Below, piece after piece: positions 1 to 5,743 of a DNA stretch of 29,968 bases. Numbering within the stretch: position 1 is the stretch's first letter; each line of letters opens with the position of its first letter. The stretch is from Prevotellaceae bacterium UBA2738. Its GTDB lineage: Bacteria; Bacteroidota; Bacteroidia; Bacteroidales; Bacteroidaceae. Below the pieces are notes generated by a model that was not told the DNA's origin, did not search any database, and saw nothing but the letters and a program-made list of their open reading frames with translations. A program made the translations under genes and the position numbers. The stretch covers positions 1-29,968 of the forward strand of contig DEJW01000020.1 of the NCBI GenBank assembly GCA_002353585.1, given 5' to 3'.

Positions 1-91
1 TTACAGAGAAATAGTACTTCTCCAGCTCCGCATCCCACACGATGCGAACTTTCTTGCCCTCAAAGAGCTGTATAGCGAAATTCTCGTTCAT
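1..91 (-). CDS. Bro-N / phage-antirepressor-like protein, N-terminus only
   Basis: Only the first 30 codons lie in the window; the rest runs off the left edge. The ATG is at 89-91 and the reading frame is open to base 1. The peptide starts MNENFAIQLFEGKKVRIVWD and continues AELEKYYFSV. This matches, from memory, the start of Bacteroidetes Bro-N domain proteins annotated as phage antirepressor or DNA-damage-inducible proteins, in which a short beta-hairpin with a W..E..KWYFSV pattern opens the DNA-binding domain. Such genes are often accessory and mobile. It lies 119 bp downstream of a fic gene in the same orientation. A possible -7 box (TAACTTTA) sits about 30 bp upstream. The family call rests on 30 residues and is moderate. 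Confidence 0.6.
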   Translation of the reverse strand, partial: MNENFAIQLFEGKKVRIVWDAELEKYYFSV

Positions 92-117
92 GATGATACA
101 ATCCTATGTGAATTTGG

Positions 118-131
118 TTGTAAAGTTACAA
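118..131 (-). promoter_or_regulatory. Putative promoter/operator before the Bro-N gene: TTGTA-N4-TACAA
   Basis: Bases 118-131 form a perfect 5-bp inverted repeat, TTGTA-AAGT-TACAA. It overlaps a near-consensus -7 box on the minus strand, TAACTTTA at 121-128. The site is 27-40 bp before the start codon. The same arms with the same 4-bp spacing occur upstream of fic at 1334-1347. TTTTGTAACTTT is also a common promoter string in this window, so part of the dyad may come from that. Confidence 0.4.
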
Positions 132-210
132 AATATTCTTCAAGGAGGTTCTGATTAGTTATTCCTCGTTACTCTTCCCCTCCGTCTTATCTACAATGAG
201 GAGCAGGCTG

Positions 211-1278
211 TCATTGTGTCACAAACACTCGCCAACTTCCTTCTTTTTCTCCACGTTCAACGTACTTTTTCTGTATTAGTTTGTCAAGGAGTTTCTGAAT
301 AGCAGCAATACTGATGCCAGTTACTTCTTTCATATCTACAAGTGTAAGCGTTGGTTGTGTACGCATAGCATTTAGGATTTTCGTATAGTTAGGGGTACGG
401 AAAACTATCCGTTCACCATCATACCACCACACGTTTTCATACTTTTCACTTACGAAGAGCACATCATTATAAACCTCAGTAGCAACTAATTCATTAAAGT
501 ACTTCAAGAATGGTTTGATATCCTTGATATCTGCATGTGCGCCATCAGCAGGCACAGGACCTACCTCTAAATCCGTCTGATGCAAAGCCTCCAGATACGC
601 TTTCTTTTTACGACTACGCACAACAATCATCGGATAATCGTGACGCGCCATAATAAAGTTTACCATCAATCGGGCTATACGTCCATTTCCATCCTCAAAC
701 GGGTGAATACGAATGTATCTATAGTGGAATAATGCTGCTAACTCCACAGGAGATAGTTTACCTTCTTGCTCTGCTTTGTTATACCAATCAACCAAGTCTG
801 TCATTAAACTGGGAGTTTCTTCTGGTGATGCATATTCGAATCTGTCGCCATAGCGAGTAATGACGCTATTGGGACGAGTCTTATATTGTCCAGCATGTAT
901 AACATAGCTTGTTTGTACTCCTCCAGAAAGTTCTCGGTAGACTGTATAGTCTTCACGTAGCAAGGTCTTGTGTAACGTACGGATAAAGTTCTGTGTTAAT
1001 GGTACTTCCTTCACTGTAGCCTCTTCCGCCATCATACGTAATCCTACATTACTCGCTGTCATCTCCTGTACATCACGCACATCAGCCTCTCCTATAACCT
1101 TGCCAAATAGCAGCAGGATTTCCGTTTGACCATAAGTCAGCGTATTTCCTTCAATATGATTGCTATTGTAATTGAAGTCCACGGTGAAACGACGGCTAAG
1201 TCTATCATTATCTTTTTCTGACAATGGTTGCAAATTTTGCCATGCAGCCAATGCCTTCTTAATATTCAGGTACTTCAT
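211..1278 (-). CDS. Fic family protein (AMPylase-type, class II) with C-terminal winged helix
   Basis: This 355-residue protein carries the Fic active-site motif HPFEDGNGRIAR at residues 192-203. H192 is the general base, and the GNGR loop binds ATP phosphates. Fic enzymes usually transfer AMP from ATP to a hydroxyl side chain of a target protein. An N-terminal inhibitory-helix motif S-x3-E-G (S39 to G44) marks it as class II, meaning self-inhibited. The last ~60 residues look like a winged helix-turn-helix (LTLVDMKEVTGISIAAIQKL), as in many stand-alone bacterial Fic proteins. I start at the ATG at 1276-1278 because the longer frame, to 1317, would run through the -7 box at 1307-1314. GC is about 43% in one 60-base line, below the trp and tamB regions, which fits accessory DNA. 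The target is unknown. Confidence 0.9.
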   Translation of the reverse strand: MKYLNIKKALAAWQNLQPLSEKDNDRLSRRFTVDFNYNSNHIEGNTLTYGQTEILLLFGKVIGEADVRDVQEMTASNVGLRMMAEEATVKEVPLTQNFIRTLHKTLLREDYTVYRELSGGVQTSYVIHAGQYKTRPNSVITRYGDRFEYASPEETPSLMTDLVDWYNKAEQEGKLSPVELAALFHYRYIRIHPFEDGNGRIARLMVNFIMARHDYPMIVVRSRKKKAYLEALHQTDLEVGPVPADGAHADIKDIKPFLKYFNELVATEVYNDVLFVSEKYENVWWYDGERIVFRTPNYTKILNAMRTQPTLTLVDMKEVTGISIAAIQKLLDKLIQKKYVERGEKEGSWRVFVTQ

Positions 1279-1306
1279 ATGGCACAATATGTATTGATTA
1301 ACACTG

Positions 1307-1314
1307 CAAAGATA
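1307..1314 (-). promoter_or_regulatory. Promoter -7 box of fic
   Basis: The minus strand reads TATCTTTG, a perfect match to the Bacteroidetes -7 consensus TAnnTTTG. It lies 28 bp before the chosen fic ATG, so the leader would be roughly 22-25 nt. I see no clear TTTG -33 box at the usual distance. That position is instead taken by the inverted repeat at 1332-1349. Confidence 0.6.
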
Positions 1315-1320
1315 CAAAAT

Positions 1321-1566
1321 GTTTTCTAAATGGTTGTAACTCTACAACCTTTTTTTAATACATTTTACCTATTTTCTATCGTAAACATATCTAAAAAGCA
1401 CAAAAAATATAATTTAATTTGTTTTTTGCTCTCGTTTTTAGTAACTTTAAATAAGTTATTTGCACTCGGCAAAGCAAAAATAAATGTAATCTTTACCTTG
1501 CGCTTTGCCTTGGCTTATATACTGATGGCGGGATGGTATGTATATGTGCAACCATGCAACACATAA
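1321..1566. other. AT-rich gene-poor stretch with a spaced inverted repeat
   Basis: The gap between fic and the next gene is about 375 bp. Apart from the fic promoter side and the terminator at 1566-1608, I see no recognisable gene. An open frame at 1330-1566 (plus, 78 codons) gives a hydrophobic, low-complexity peptide with no recognisable family; I do not call it. The stretch holds the inverted repeat GGCAAAGC (1468-1475) and GCTTTGCC (1502-1509) with a 26-bp spacer. Upstream of the left arm is GTAACTTTAAATAAG (1441-1455), which resembles promoter DNA. Confidence 0.4.
1332..1349. promoter_or_regulatory. Inverted repeat GGTTGTA-N4-TACAACC upstream of fic (possible operator)
   Basis: The arms are a perfect 7-bp inverted repeat around ACTC. 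The repeat lies where the -33 element of the fic promoter would be, a typical position for a repressor or activator site. On the plus strand it is followed by seven T residues, so it could also fold as a weak plus-strand terminator. No plus-strand gene is seen to need one. Its core is shared with the site at 118-131. Confidence 0.4.
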
Positions 1567-1608
1567 AGAAAAGAGTGCAGGCTAACAGTTAAGTTATACC
1601 TGCACTCT
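1566..1608 (-). terminator. Intrinsic terminator after the His-rich secreted protein gene
   Basis: The minus strand reads AGAGTGCAGG, a 17-nt loop, CCTGCACTCT, then TTTCTTT. The 10-bp stem (1572-1581 with 1599-1608) is perfect, and a T-rich tract follows it in the minus direction. It starts 46 bp beyond the stop codon of the gene at 1654-2067. Confidence 0.8.
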
Positions 1609-1653
1609 GCCTATTGATGCTCCGCTTAGGATAATCTGTTCTTGGGTGTCAAG

Positions 1654-2067
1654 TTAGTCCTTTGGTGCGTCAAGTGGTGCGCATGGAGCATTTGGATACT
1701 TTCTGCCCACGAAGCCACCCTTGGGGTGATGCTTGCCGCCAGACTTACCATGCTTGCCGTGGAAACCTTTGTGGTGGTGCTTAGAAGCCTGAGCTGTTTC
1801 GAGATATTTGATGTAGGTCTCTGTACCCAGTATCTTACGCACCTGTTTGTTGTAAGCCTCACGGTCTTTGCAGAGGGTGGTGTCGTTGCCCAGCTTCATA
1901 ACCTTAGAGATGGTAACAGAGTCAACGCCAGCCTCCTTCATAGCATGGAAATTTACGTAACCTGGCTTGTGGCGAGGATGCTTGTCGCAGTTTGTGTTGT
2001 CATTACCTTGTGCCATAGCACCAAGAGTGAGGAGCATCATGCTCATAATCATAAAAATCTTTTTCAT
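1654..2067 (-). CDS. Small secreted His-rich protein, function unknown
   Basis: The protein has 137 residues. Residues 1-19 are a signal peptide (MKKIF, a Met/Leu-rich core, then AMA) with likely cleavage before Q20. The mature part has a short helical middle, about residues 40-92, that ends GTETYIKYLE. This recalls small periplasmic Spy/CpxP-like or DUF4890-like Bacteroidetes proteins, but I cannot assign a family. The tail (97-122) is rich in His, Lys and Gly, with seven His between 97 and 114, and there are Cys at 27, 66 and 129. Metal binding is a reasonable guess only. I use the ATG at 2065-2067; a TTG three codons upstream is less likely. It is transcribed divergently from the trp operon, with its own -7 box and terminator. 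Confidence 0.75.
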   Translation of the reverse strand: MKKIFMIMSMMLLTLGAMAQGNDNTNCDKHPRHKPGYVNFHAMKEAGVDSVTISKVMKLGNDTTLCKDREAYNKQVRKILGTETYIKYLETAQASKHHHKGFHGKHGKSGGKHHPKGGFVGRKYPNAPCAPLDAPKD

Positions 2068-2144
2068 AATAATCAAAATTTTTAATAGTTTAAAAGTTGT
2101 CTTTGTTGTTGTTTAACGATACATTTGTTCTCGTTTTCTGAGTG

Positions 2145-2152
2145 CAAAGTTA
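2145..2152 (-). promoter_or_regulatory. Promoter -7 box of the His-rich protein gene
   Basis: The minus strand reads TAACTTTG, matching TAnnTTTG. It would give a leader of about 70 nt to the ATG at 2067. No good -33 TTTG is seen 19-21 bp upstream. Confidence 0.6.
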
Positions 2153-2249
2153 AGGCAAAAAAGGATGGTAGAGGGGCTGATTTTCCCTAAAACGTGATGG
2201 GGAATTGCCTAAAAAGGAGAGGAAATCCCTACGAGAAATTTGAAGATTG

Positions 2250-2281
2250 TTTGGTGGAAAGATATTTTTTTTGTAAATTTG
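2250..2281 (+). promoter_or_regulatory. Promoter of the trp operon (-33 TTTG, -7 TAAATTTG)
   Basis: TTTG at 2250-2253 and TAAATTTG at 2274-2281 are separated by 20 bp. This matches the Bacteroidetes consensus in both boxes and in spacing, and is the best promoter in the window. Transcription should start near 2286-2289, leaving a leader of about 50 nt. That leader is A/C-rich and has no Trp-codon leader peptide, hairpin or T-box, so classical attenuation is not supported. A dyad at 2183-2204 (TTCCC/GGGAA) lies upstream and could be an operator. Confidence 0.8.
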
Positions 2282-2337
2282 CACCTTAAAAAGGCATTAA
2301 CAACACTAAACAACAAACTAACAACATACTGAACACA

Positions 2338-3336
2338 ATGAAGGCTTTACTGGAAAAGGTTTTGAACCACGAAACGCTGACGCGTCAGGAGATGCACGAC
2401 ATACTGATAGGCATCACTCTGGAGAAGTATCCTACTGAACAGATTGCGGCACTGCTGGCAGCTCTGCAGATGAGGGGCATAGCAGTGGACGAACTGCTGG
2501 GATTTCGTGACGGAATACTTGAGACGGGTGTGCCTGCCCTGCTCGACGCCCCACGCTACGTGGACATAGTGGGCACAGGCGGTGACCAGAAGAATACGTT
2601 TAATATCTCTACTTGCGCATGTCTGGTGGTGGCTGGCGCCGGCTATAAGGTGGCTAAGCACGGCAACTATGCCGCTACATCTGTGTCAGGCGCATCAAAC
2701 GTGATAGAACAGCATGGCGTGAAGTTCACTAACGACCTCGACCAGCTGAATCGTCAGATTAACGAGTCGGGCTTTACCTACCTGCACGCGCCCCTGTTCG
2801 CACGTGCTATGAAGTTCGTGGCTCCTATAAGGAAGAACATCTCTTTCCCTACTATATTCAACCTGCTCGGTCCGCTCGTTAACCCTTCACAGCCTAAGTG
2901 TAACCTGCTGGGTGTGGCTTCGCTCGAACAGATGCGCCTCTACAACTCGGTGTTCCAGAAACTGGGCTTGGACTACTGCATAGAGAACAGCATCGACGGA
3001 TATGACGAGATATCGCTCACGGGCAACTTCAAGATAGCCACCAACGGCTATGAGCGCATACTGTCGCCTACCAACATAGGACTGCCTGTGGCTAAGGCCG
3101 AAGAACTGAAGGGCGGAGCTACGAAGGAGGATGCAGCGAAGATATTCGACAACGTGCTCGACAATACTGCCACAGAGGCACAGAAGAACGTGGTGATTGC
3201 TAATGCCGCTTATGCCATACAGGTGGTGGACGAAGGCAACAAGTCGATAGAGGAATGCGTAAGCATAGCCCGCGAGTCAATAGAGAGCGGCAGGGCTAAG
3301 GCAGCATTCAAGAAATACGTGGAGCTGAGTGCGTAA
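2338..3336 (+). CDS. trpD: Anthranilate phosphoribosyltransferase
   Basis: This enzyme joins anthranilate to PRPP to give phosphoribosylanthranilate, the second step of tryptophan synthesis from chorismate. The protein has 332 residues, normal for the family. The N-terminal helical domain (about 1-70) is followed by the PRPP/anthranilate-binding signature GTGGD (79-83) and KHGN (107-110), then SVSGASNVIE. It also has the expected PIRKNISFPTIFNLLGPLVNP segment in the middle. It is the first gene of the operon, about 50 nt after the predicted transcription start. It is a stand-alone TrpD, not fused to TrpG. The spacer to trpC (55 bp) holds a short GTTCCC repeat. Confidence 0.97.
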   Translation: MKALLEKVLNHETLTRQEMHDILIGITLEKYPTEQIAALLAALQMRGIAVDELLGFRDGILETGVPALLDAPRYVDIVGTGGDQKNTFNISTCACLVVAGAGYKVAKHGNYAATSVSGASNVIEQHGVKFTNDLDQLNRQINESGFTYLHAPLFARAMKFVAPIRKNISFPTIFNLLGPLVNPSQPKCNLLGVASLEQMRLYNSVFQKLGLDYCIENSIDGYDEISLTGNFKIATNGYERILSPTNIGLPVAKAEELKGGATKEDAAKIFDNVLDNTATEAQKNVVIANAAYAIQVVDEGNKSIEECVSIARESIESGRAKAAFKKYVELSA

Positions 3337-3354
3337 TTAGGAATTAGAAATTAA

Positions 3355-3381
3355 GTTCCCGTTCCCGTTAAAGTTCCCGTT
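3355..3381. repeat. GTTCCC repeat between trpD and trpC
   Basis: The spacer reads GTTCCC GTTCCC GTTAAA GTTCCC GTT, with three GTTCCC units. The same unit recurs inside the GH43 gene (15131-15157) and at the end of ligA (17299-17317). It follows an AT-rich run just after the trpD stop (TAATTAGGAATTAGAAATTAA). Confidence 0.7.
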
Positions 3382-3391
3382 CAATATTAAA

Positions 3392-4183
3392 ATGGATATA
3401 CTGACAGAAATAGTGGCGCACAAGCGCATAGAACTGGAGGCGTTCAAGGCTGAAAAACCGCTTAGCGTGATAGCTAAAGAGGTGGAGAATATGCTTGACA
3501 CCAAGCCCGCATCCATGCGCCAGGCTCTGATGACCTCGGATAGTGGCATAATAGCTGAGTTTAAGCGTAAGAGTCCGTCAAAGGGATGGATAAAGGAAGA
3601 AGGCAAGGCTGAGGAGATACCACTGAGCTACCAACAGAACGGAGCTGCGGCTCTCTCGATACTTACCGATAAGCACTACTTCGGCGGCGAGGACGAGTTT
3701 ATTGTCAAGGCACGCAAGTCGGGAGTTACAATCCCTGTGCTCTACAAAAACTTCGTGATAGACGAATACCAGCTGTTTCAGGCTCGTCTGTGTGGAGCAA
3801 GCGCAGCCCTGCTGATTGCTGCCTGCCTGAGCAAGAAGGAGTGTGCCATGCTGATGGCGAGGGCTCACGAACTGGAACTGGAGGTGCTGCTCGAGATGCA
3901 CTCCGAACCCGAACTGGAGTATGCTGAGACGGGTGCCGATATGTGTGGCATAAACAACCGCAATCTGGGCACCTTTATCACCGACGTAGAGAACAGTTAC
4001 CGACTTGCCGAACTCCTGCCTAAGGATGCCTGCAAGGTGAGCGAGAGTGGAATAAGCAATCCTCAGACGGTTAAGGAACTGCGTCAGGCTGGTTTCAACG
4101 GTTTCCTGATAGGCGAAAACTTCATGAAGACTCCTAACCCAGGAGAGGCACTTCGAACTTTCGTTCGAGAAATTGAGAATTAA
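3392..4183 (+). CDS. trpC: Indole-3-glycerol phosphate synthase
   Basis: This TIM-barrel enzyme decarboxylates and closes the ring of CdRP to give indole-3-glycerol phosphate. The protein has 263 residues. The signature EFKRKSPSKG covers 56-65. LYKNF around K119 is the catalytic lysine (families usually have LxKDF), and E168 in VLLEMH is the catalytic glutamate. NNRNL (188-192) and SESGIS (217-222) form the phosphate and indole site. It is monofunctional, with TrpF encoded separately next to it. The last ten residues, LRTFVREIEN, are encoded by a palindromic sequence that recurs at the end of trpF. The stop codon lies in an ATTGA-type repeat that leads straight into trpF. Confidence 0.97.
   Translation: MDILTEIVAHKRIELEAFKAEKPLSVIAKEVENMLDTKPASMRQALMTSDSGIIAEFKRKSPSKGWIKEEGKAEEIPLSYQQNGAAALSILTDKHYFGGEDEFIVKARKSGVTIPVLYKNFVIDEYQLFQARLCGASAALLIAACLSKKECAMLMARAHELELEVLLEMHSEPELEYAETGADMCGINNRNLGTFITDVENSYRLAELLPKDACKVSESGISNPQTVKELRQAGFNGFLIGENFMKTPNPGEALRTFVREIEN
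4152..4169. repeat. In-frame palindrome at the 3' end of trpC
   Basis: TCGAAC-TTTC-GTTCGA (arms 4153-4158 and 4163-4168) is a perfect 6-bp inverted repeat; a G-U pair could extend the RNA stem to 4152/4169. It encodes LRTFVR near the TrpC C-terminus. The same sequence, in the same frame, ends trpF at 4846-4863. Confidence 0.75.
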
Positions 4184-4199
4184 AGATTGAACATTGAAG
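4170..4199. repeat. Degenerate AT-rich tandem repeat joining trpC and trpF
   Basis: The joint is built of near-repeats: AATTGAG, AATTAAAG, ATTGAAC, ATTGAAG, ATTAAGG. It contains the last codons and stop of trpC (TAA 4181-4183) and the TTG start of trpF (4194-4196). Similar repeats occur at 21266-21298 and 23633-23667. Confidence 0.6.
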
Positions 4200-4883
4200 A
4201 TTAAGGTTTGCGGCATGCGAGAGCCAGATAACATTCTCGCGGTTAACGAGCTGGGCATAGACATGATGGGCTTCATCTTCTATGCCAAGAGTCCTCGCTA
4301 TGTGCAGAGCGTCAACACCCATGCTGGCATAATACCCAATATGGCTAACTCGAAGGTGAAGGACAGCACGGAGACAGGCACCCGACTGACTAAGAAGGTG
4401 GGCGTATTCGTCAACGAGATGCCGCAGACGGTTATAACCCATGCCTACAACTACGAGCTCGACTACCTGCAACTGCACGGCGACGAGAGCCCCGTATATA
4501 TAGACAACCTGAAGAGAACATTGGTGCCCGACATACTGCCTGACGTGAAAATCATCAAGGCGCTAAGCATACGTGAAGCCGACGACGTAAAACGATGGCG
4601 ACAGTATGAGGGACACGCAGATATGTTGCTGTTTGACACCCATTGTGAGGGCTACGGAGGTTCTGGCGAACAGTTTCCGTGGGCTGTACTCGACAACTAC
4701 GACGGCAACATACCGTTTCTTCTCTCTGGCGGAATAGGTCCTGATGATGCTGAGCGCGTTAAGGCTTTTCATCACCCTATGTGCTTAGGCATAGACCTCA
4801 ACTCAAAGTTTGAGAGCGAGCCAGGAGTGAAGAACGTTGAAATGCTTCGAACTTTTGTTCGAAAGATAAAGAATGAAGAGTGA
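4194..4883 (+). CDS. trpF: Phosphoribosylanthranilate isomerase
   Basis: This enzyme performs the Amadori isomerisation of PRA to CdRP. The protein has 229 residues, longer than the usual 200-210. C6 in KVCGMRE is the general base, and D148 in LLFDTHCEGYGGSGEQF is the general acid. LSGGIGPDDA (177-186) and GIDLNSKFE follow as expected. An extra segment of about 25-30 residues (near 38-67, between SPRYV and KKVGVFVN) is absent from typical homologues as I remember them. The start must be TTG at 4194-4196, because an in-frame TGA stands at 4188-4190 and the next ATG (codon 8) would remove the catalytic Cys. It begins 10 bp after trpC. The C-terminus, LRTFVRKIKNEE, repeats the end of TrpC. Confidence 0.95.
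   Translation: MKIKVCGMREPDNILAVNELGIDMMGFIFYAKSPRYVQSVNTHAGIIPNMANSKVKDSTETGTRLTKKVGVFVNEMPQTVITHAYNYELDYLQLHGDESPVYIDNLKRTLVPDILPDVKIIKALSIREADDVKRWRQYEGHADMLLFDTHCEGYGGSGEQFPWAVLDNYDGNIPFLLSGGIGPDDAERVKAFHHPMCLGIDLNSKFESEPGVKNVEMLRTFVRKIKNEE
4846..4863. repeat. In-frame palindrome at the 3' end of trpF
   Basis: TTCGAAC-TTTT-GTTCGAA is a perfect 7-bp inverted repeat with a 4-nt loop, encoding part of LRTFVRK. It is the second copy of the element ending trpC, in the same reading frame and about the same distance from the stop codon. Confidence 0.8.
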
Positions 4884-4928
4884 AGAATTTCTCTTGAACT
4901 CTTAAACCATTTAACAACAGGATACAAC

Positions 4929-5705
4929 ATGAACAAGATAAATAAGTTATTTGCAGAAAACAAAGACAGAAAACTGCTGTCGCTATATTTCTGTGCTGGT
5001 TGTCCCACACTGGAGGGCACCGGCAACGTGATAAAGACGCTGGAGAAGCGAGGTATAGACATGATAGAGGTGGGTGTGCCATTCTCTGACCCTATGGCTG
5101 ACGGTCCTGTGATACAGGCTGCTGCCACCAGGGCACTGAAGAACGGAATGACACTTCGCAAACTCTTCACCCAACTGGACCAGATAAAGAATGAGGTGCA
5201 GATACCACTGATACTCATGGGTTACCTCAACGTGATGATGCAATACGGCTTTGAGGCATTCTTCAAGAAGTGTGCCGAGTGTGGCGTGAGCGGAGCTATC
5301 ATCCCCGACCTGCCATTCAAAGACTATCTGGAGCTCAAACCCATAGCCGACAAGTATGACATTCGTATCATAATGCTCATAACGCCTGAGACATCTGAGG
5401 AGCGCATACGTTTTATCGACGAGCATACCGACGGCTTCATCTATATGGTGTCATCTGCCGCTACCACGGGTGCCCAGCAGTCTTTTGACGAGGCTAAGCA
5501 GGAGTATTTCCACCGCATCAACGGCATGAACCTGCGCAATCCCCGTATGATAGGCTTCGGTATCAGCAACAAGCAGACGCTGGAGTCAAGTCAGCAAAAC
5601 GCGGCGGGTGCTATCATCGGTTCTAAGTTCGTACAGCTGCTCAGCGAGGCTGAGGGCGATGCCGACAAGGCTATGGACAGGCTGTATGATGCCCTTAGCA
5701 AGTAA
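4929..5705 (+). CDS. trpA: Tryptophan synthase alpha chain
   Basis: The alpha subunit cleaves indole-3-glycerol phosphate and channels indole to TrpB. The protein has 258 residues, close to the family norm. The catalytic pair is E47 (in MIEVGVPFSDP) and D58 (in PMADGPVIQ), with the same 11-residue spacing as Salmonella Glu49/Asp60. The loop YMVSSAATTGAQ and the end-strand phosphate motif IGFGIS/AAGAIIGSKFV are present. The gene starts at ATG 4929, 45 bp after trpF, in an A-rich context. In most genomes trpB precedes trpA; here trpA comes first and trpB follows 38 bp later. Confidence 0.97.
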   Translation: MNKINKLFAENKDRKLLSLYFCAGCPTLEGTGNVIKTLEKRGIDMIEVGVPFSDPMADGPVIQAAATRALKNGMTLRKLFTQLDQIKNEVQIPLILMGYLNVMMQYGFEAFFKKCAECGVSGAIIPDLPFKDYLELKPIADKYDIRIIMLITPETSEERIRFIDEHTDGFIYMVSSAATTGAQQSFDEAKQEYFHRINGMNLRNPRMIGFGISNKQTLESSQQNAAGAIIGSKFVQLLSEAEGDADKAMDRLYDALSK

Positions 5706-5743
5706 TTCACACAAACACAAACCCTAAAAGACAACAAAAGAAA

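Noticed and set aside
1279..1317. Longer N-terminus for Fic
   Set aside because: It would read through the -7 box TATCTTTG at 1307-1314.
1332..1356. Intrinsic terminator on the plus strand (dyad plus T7)
   Set aside because: No plus-strand gene lies upstream, and the stem has only three G-C pairs. An operator role for fic fits better.
1330..1566. Possible 78-residue gene in the AT-rich gap
   Set aside because: The peptide is low-complexity and hydrophobic, its ATG abuts an inverted repeat, and no promoter or family match is seen.
2282..2337. trp leader peptide, T-box or riboswitch
   Set aside because: The leader is short, A/C-rich and without Trp codons or hairpins.
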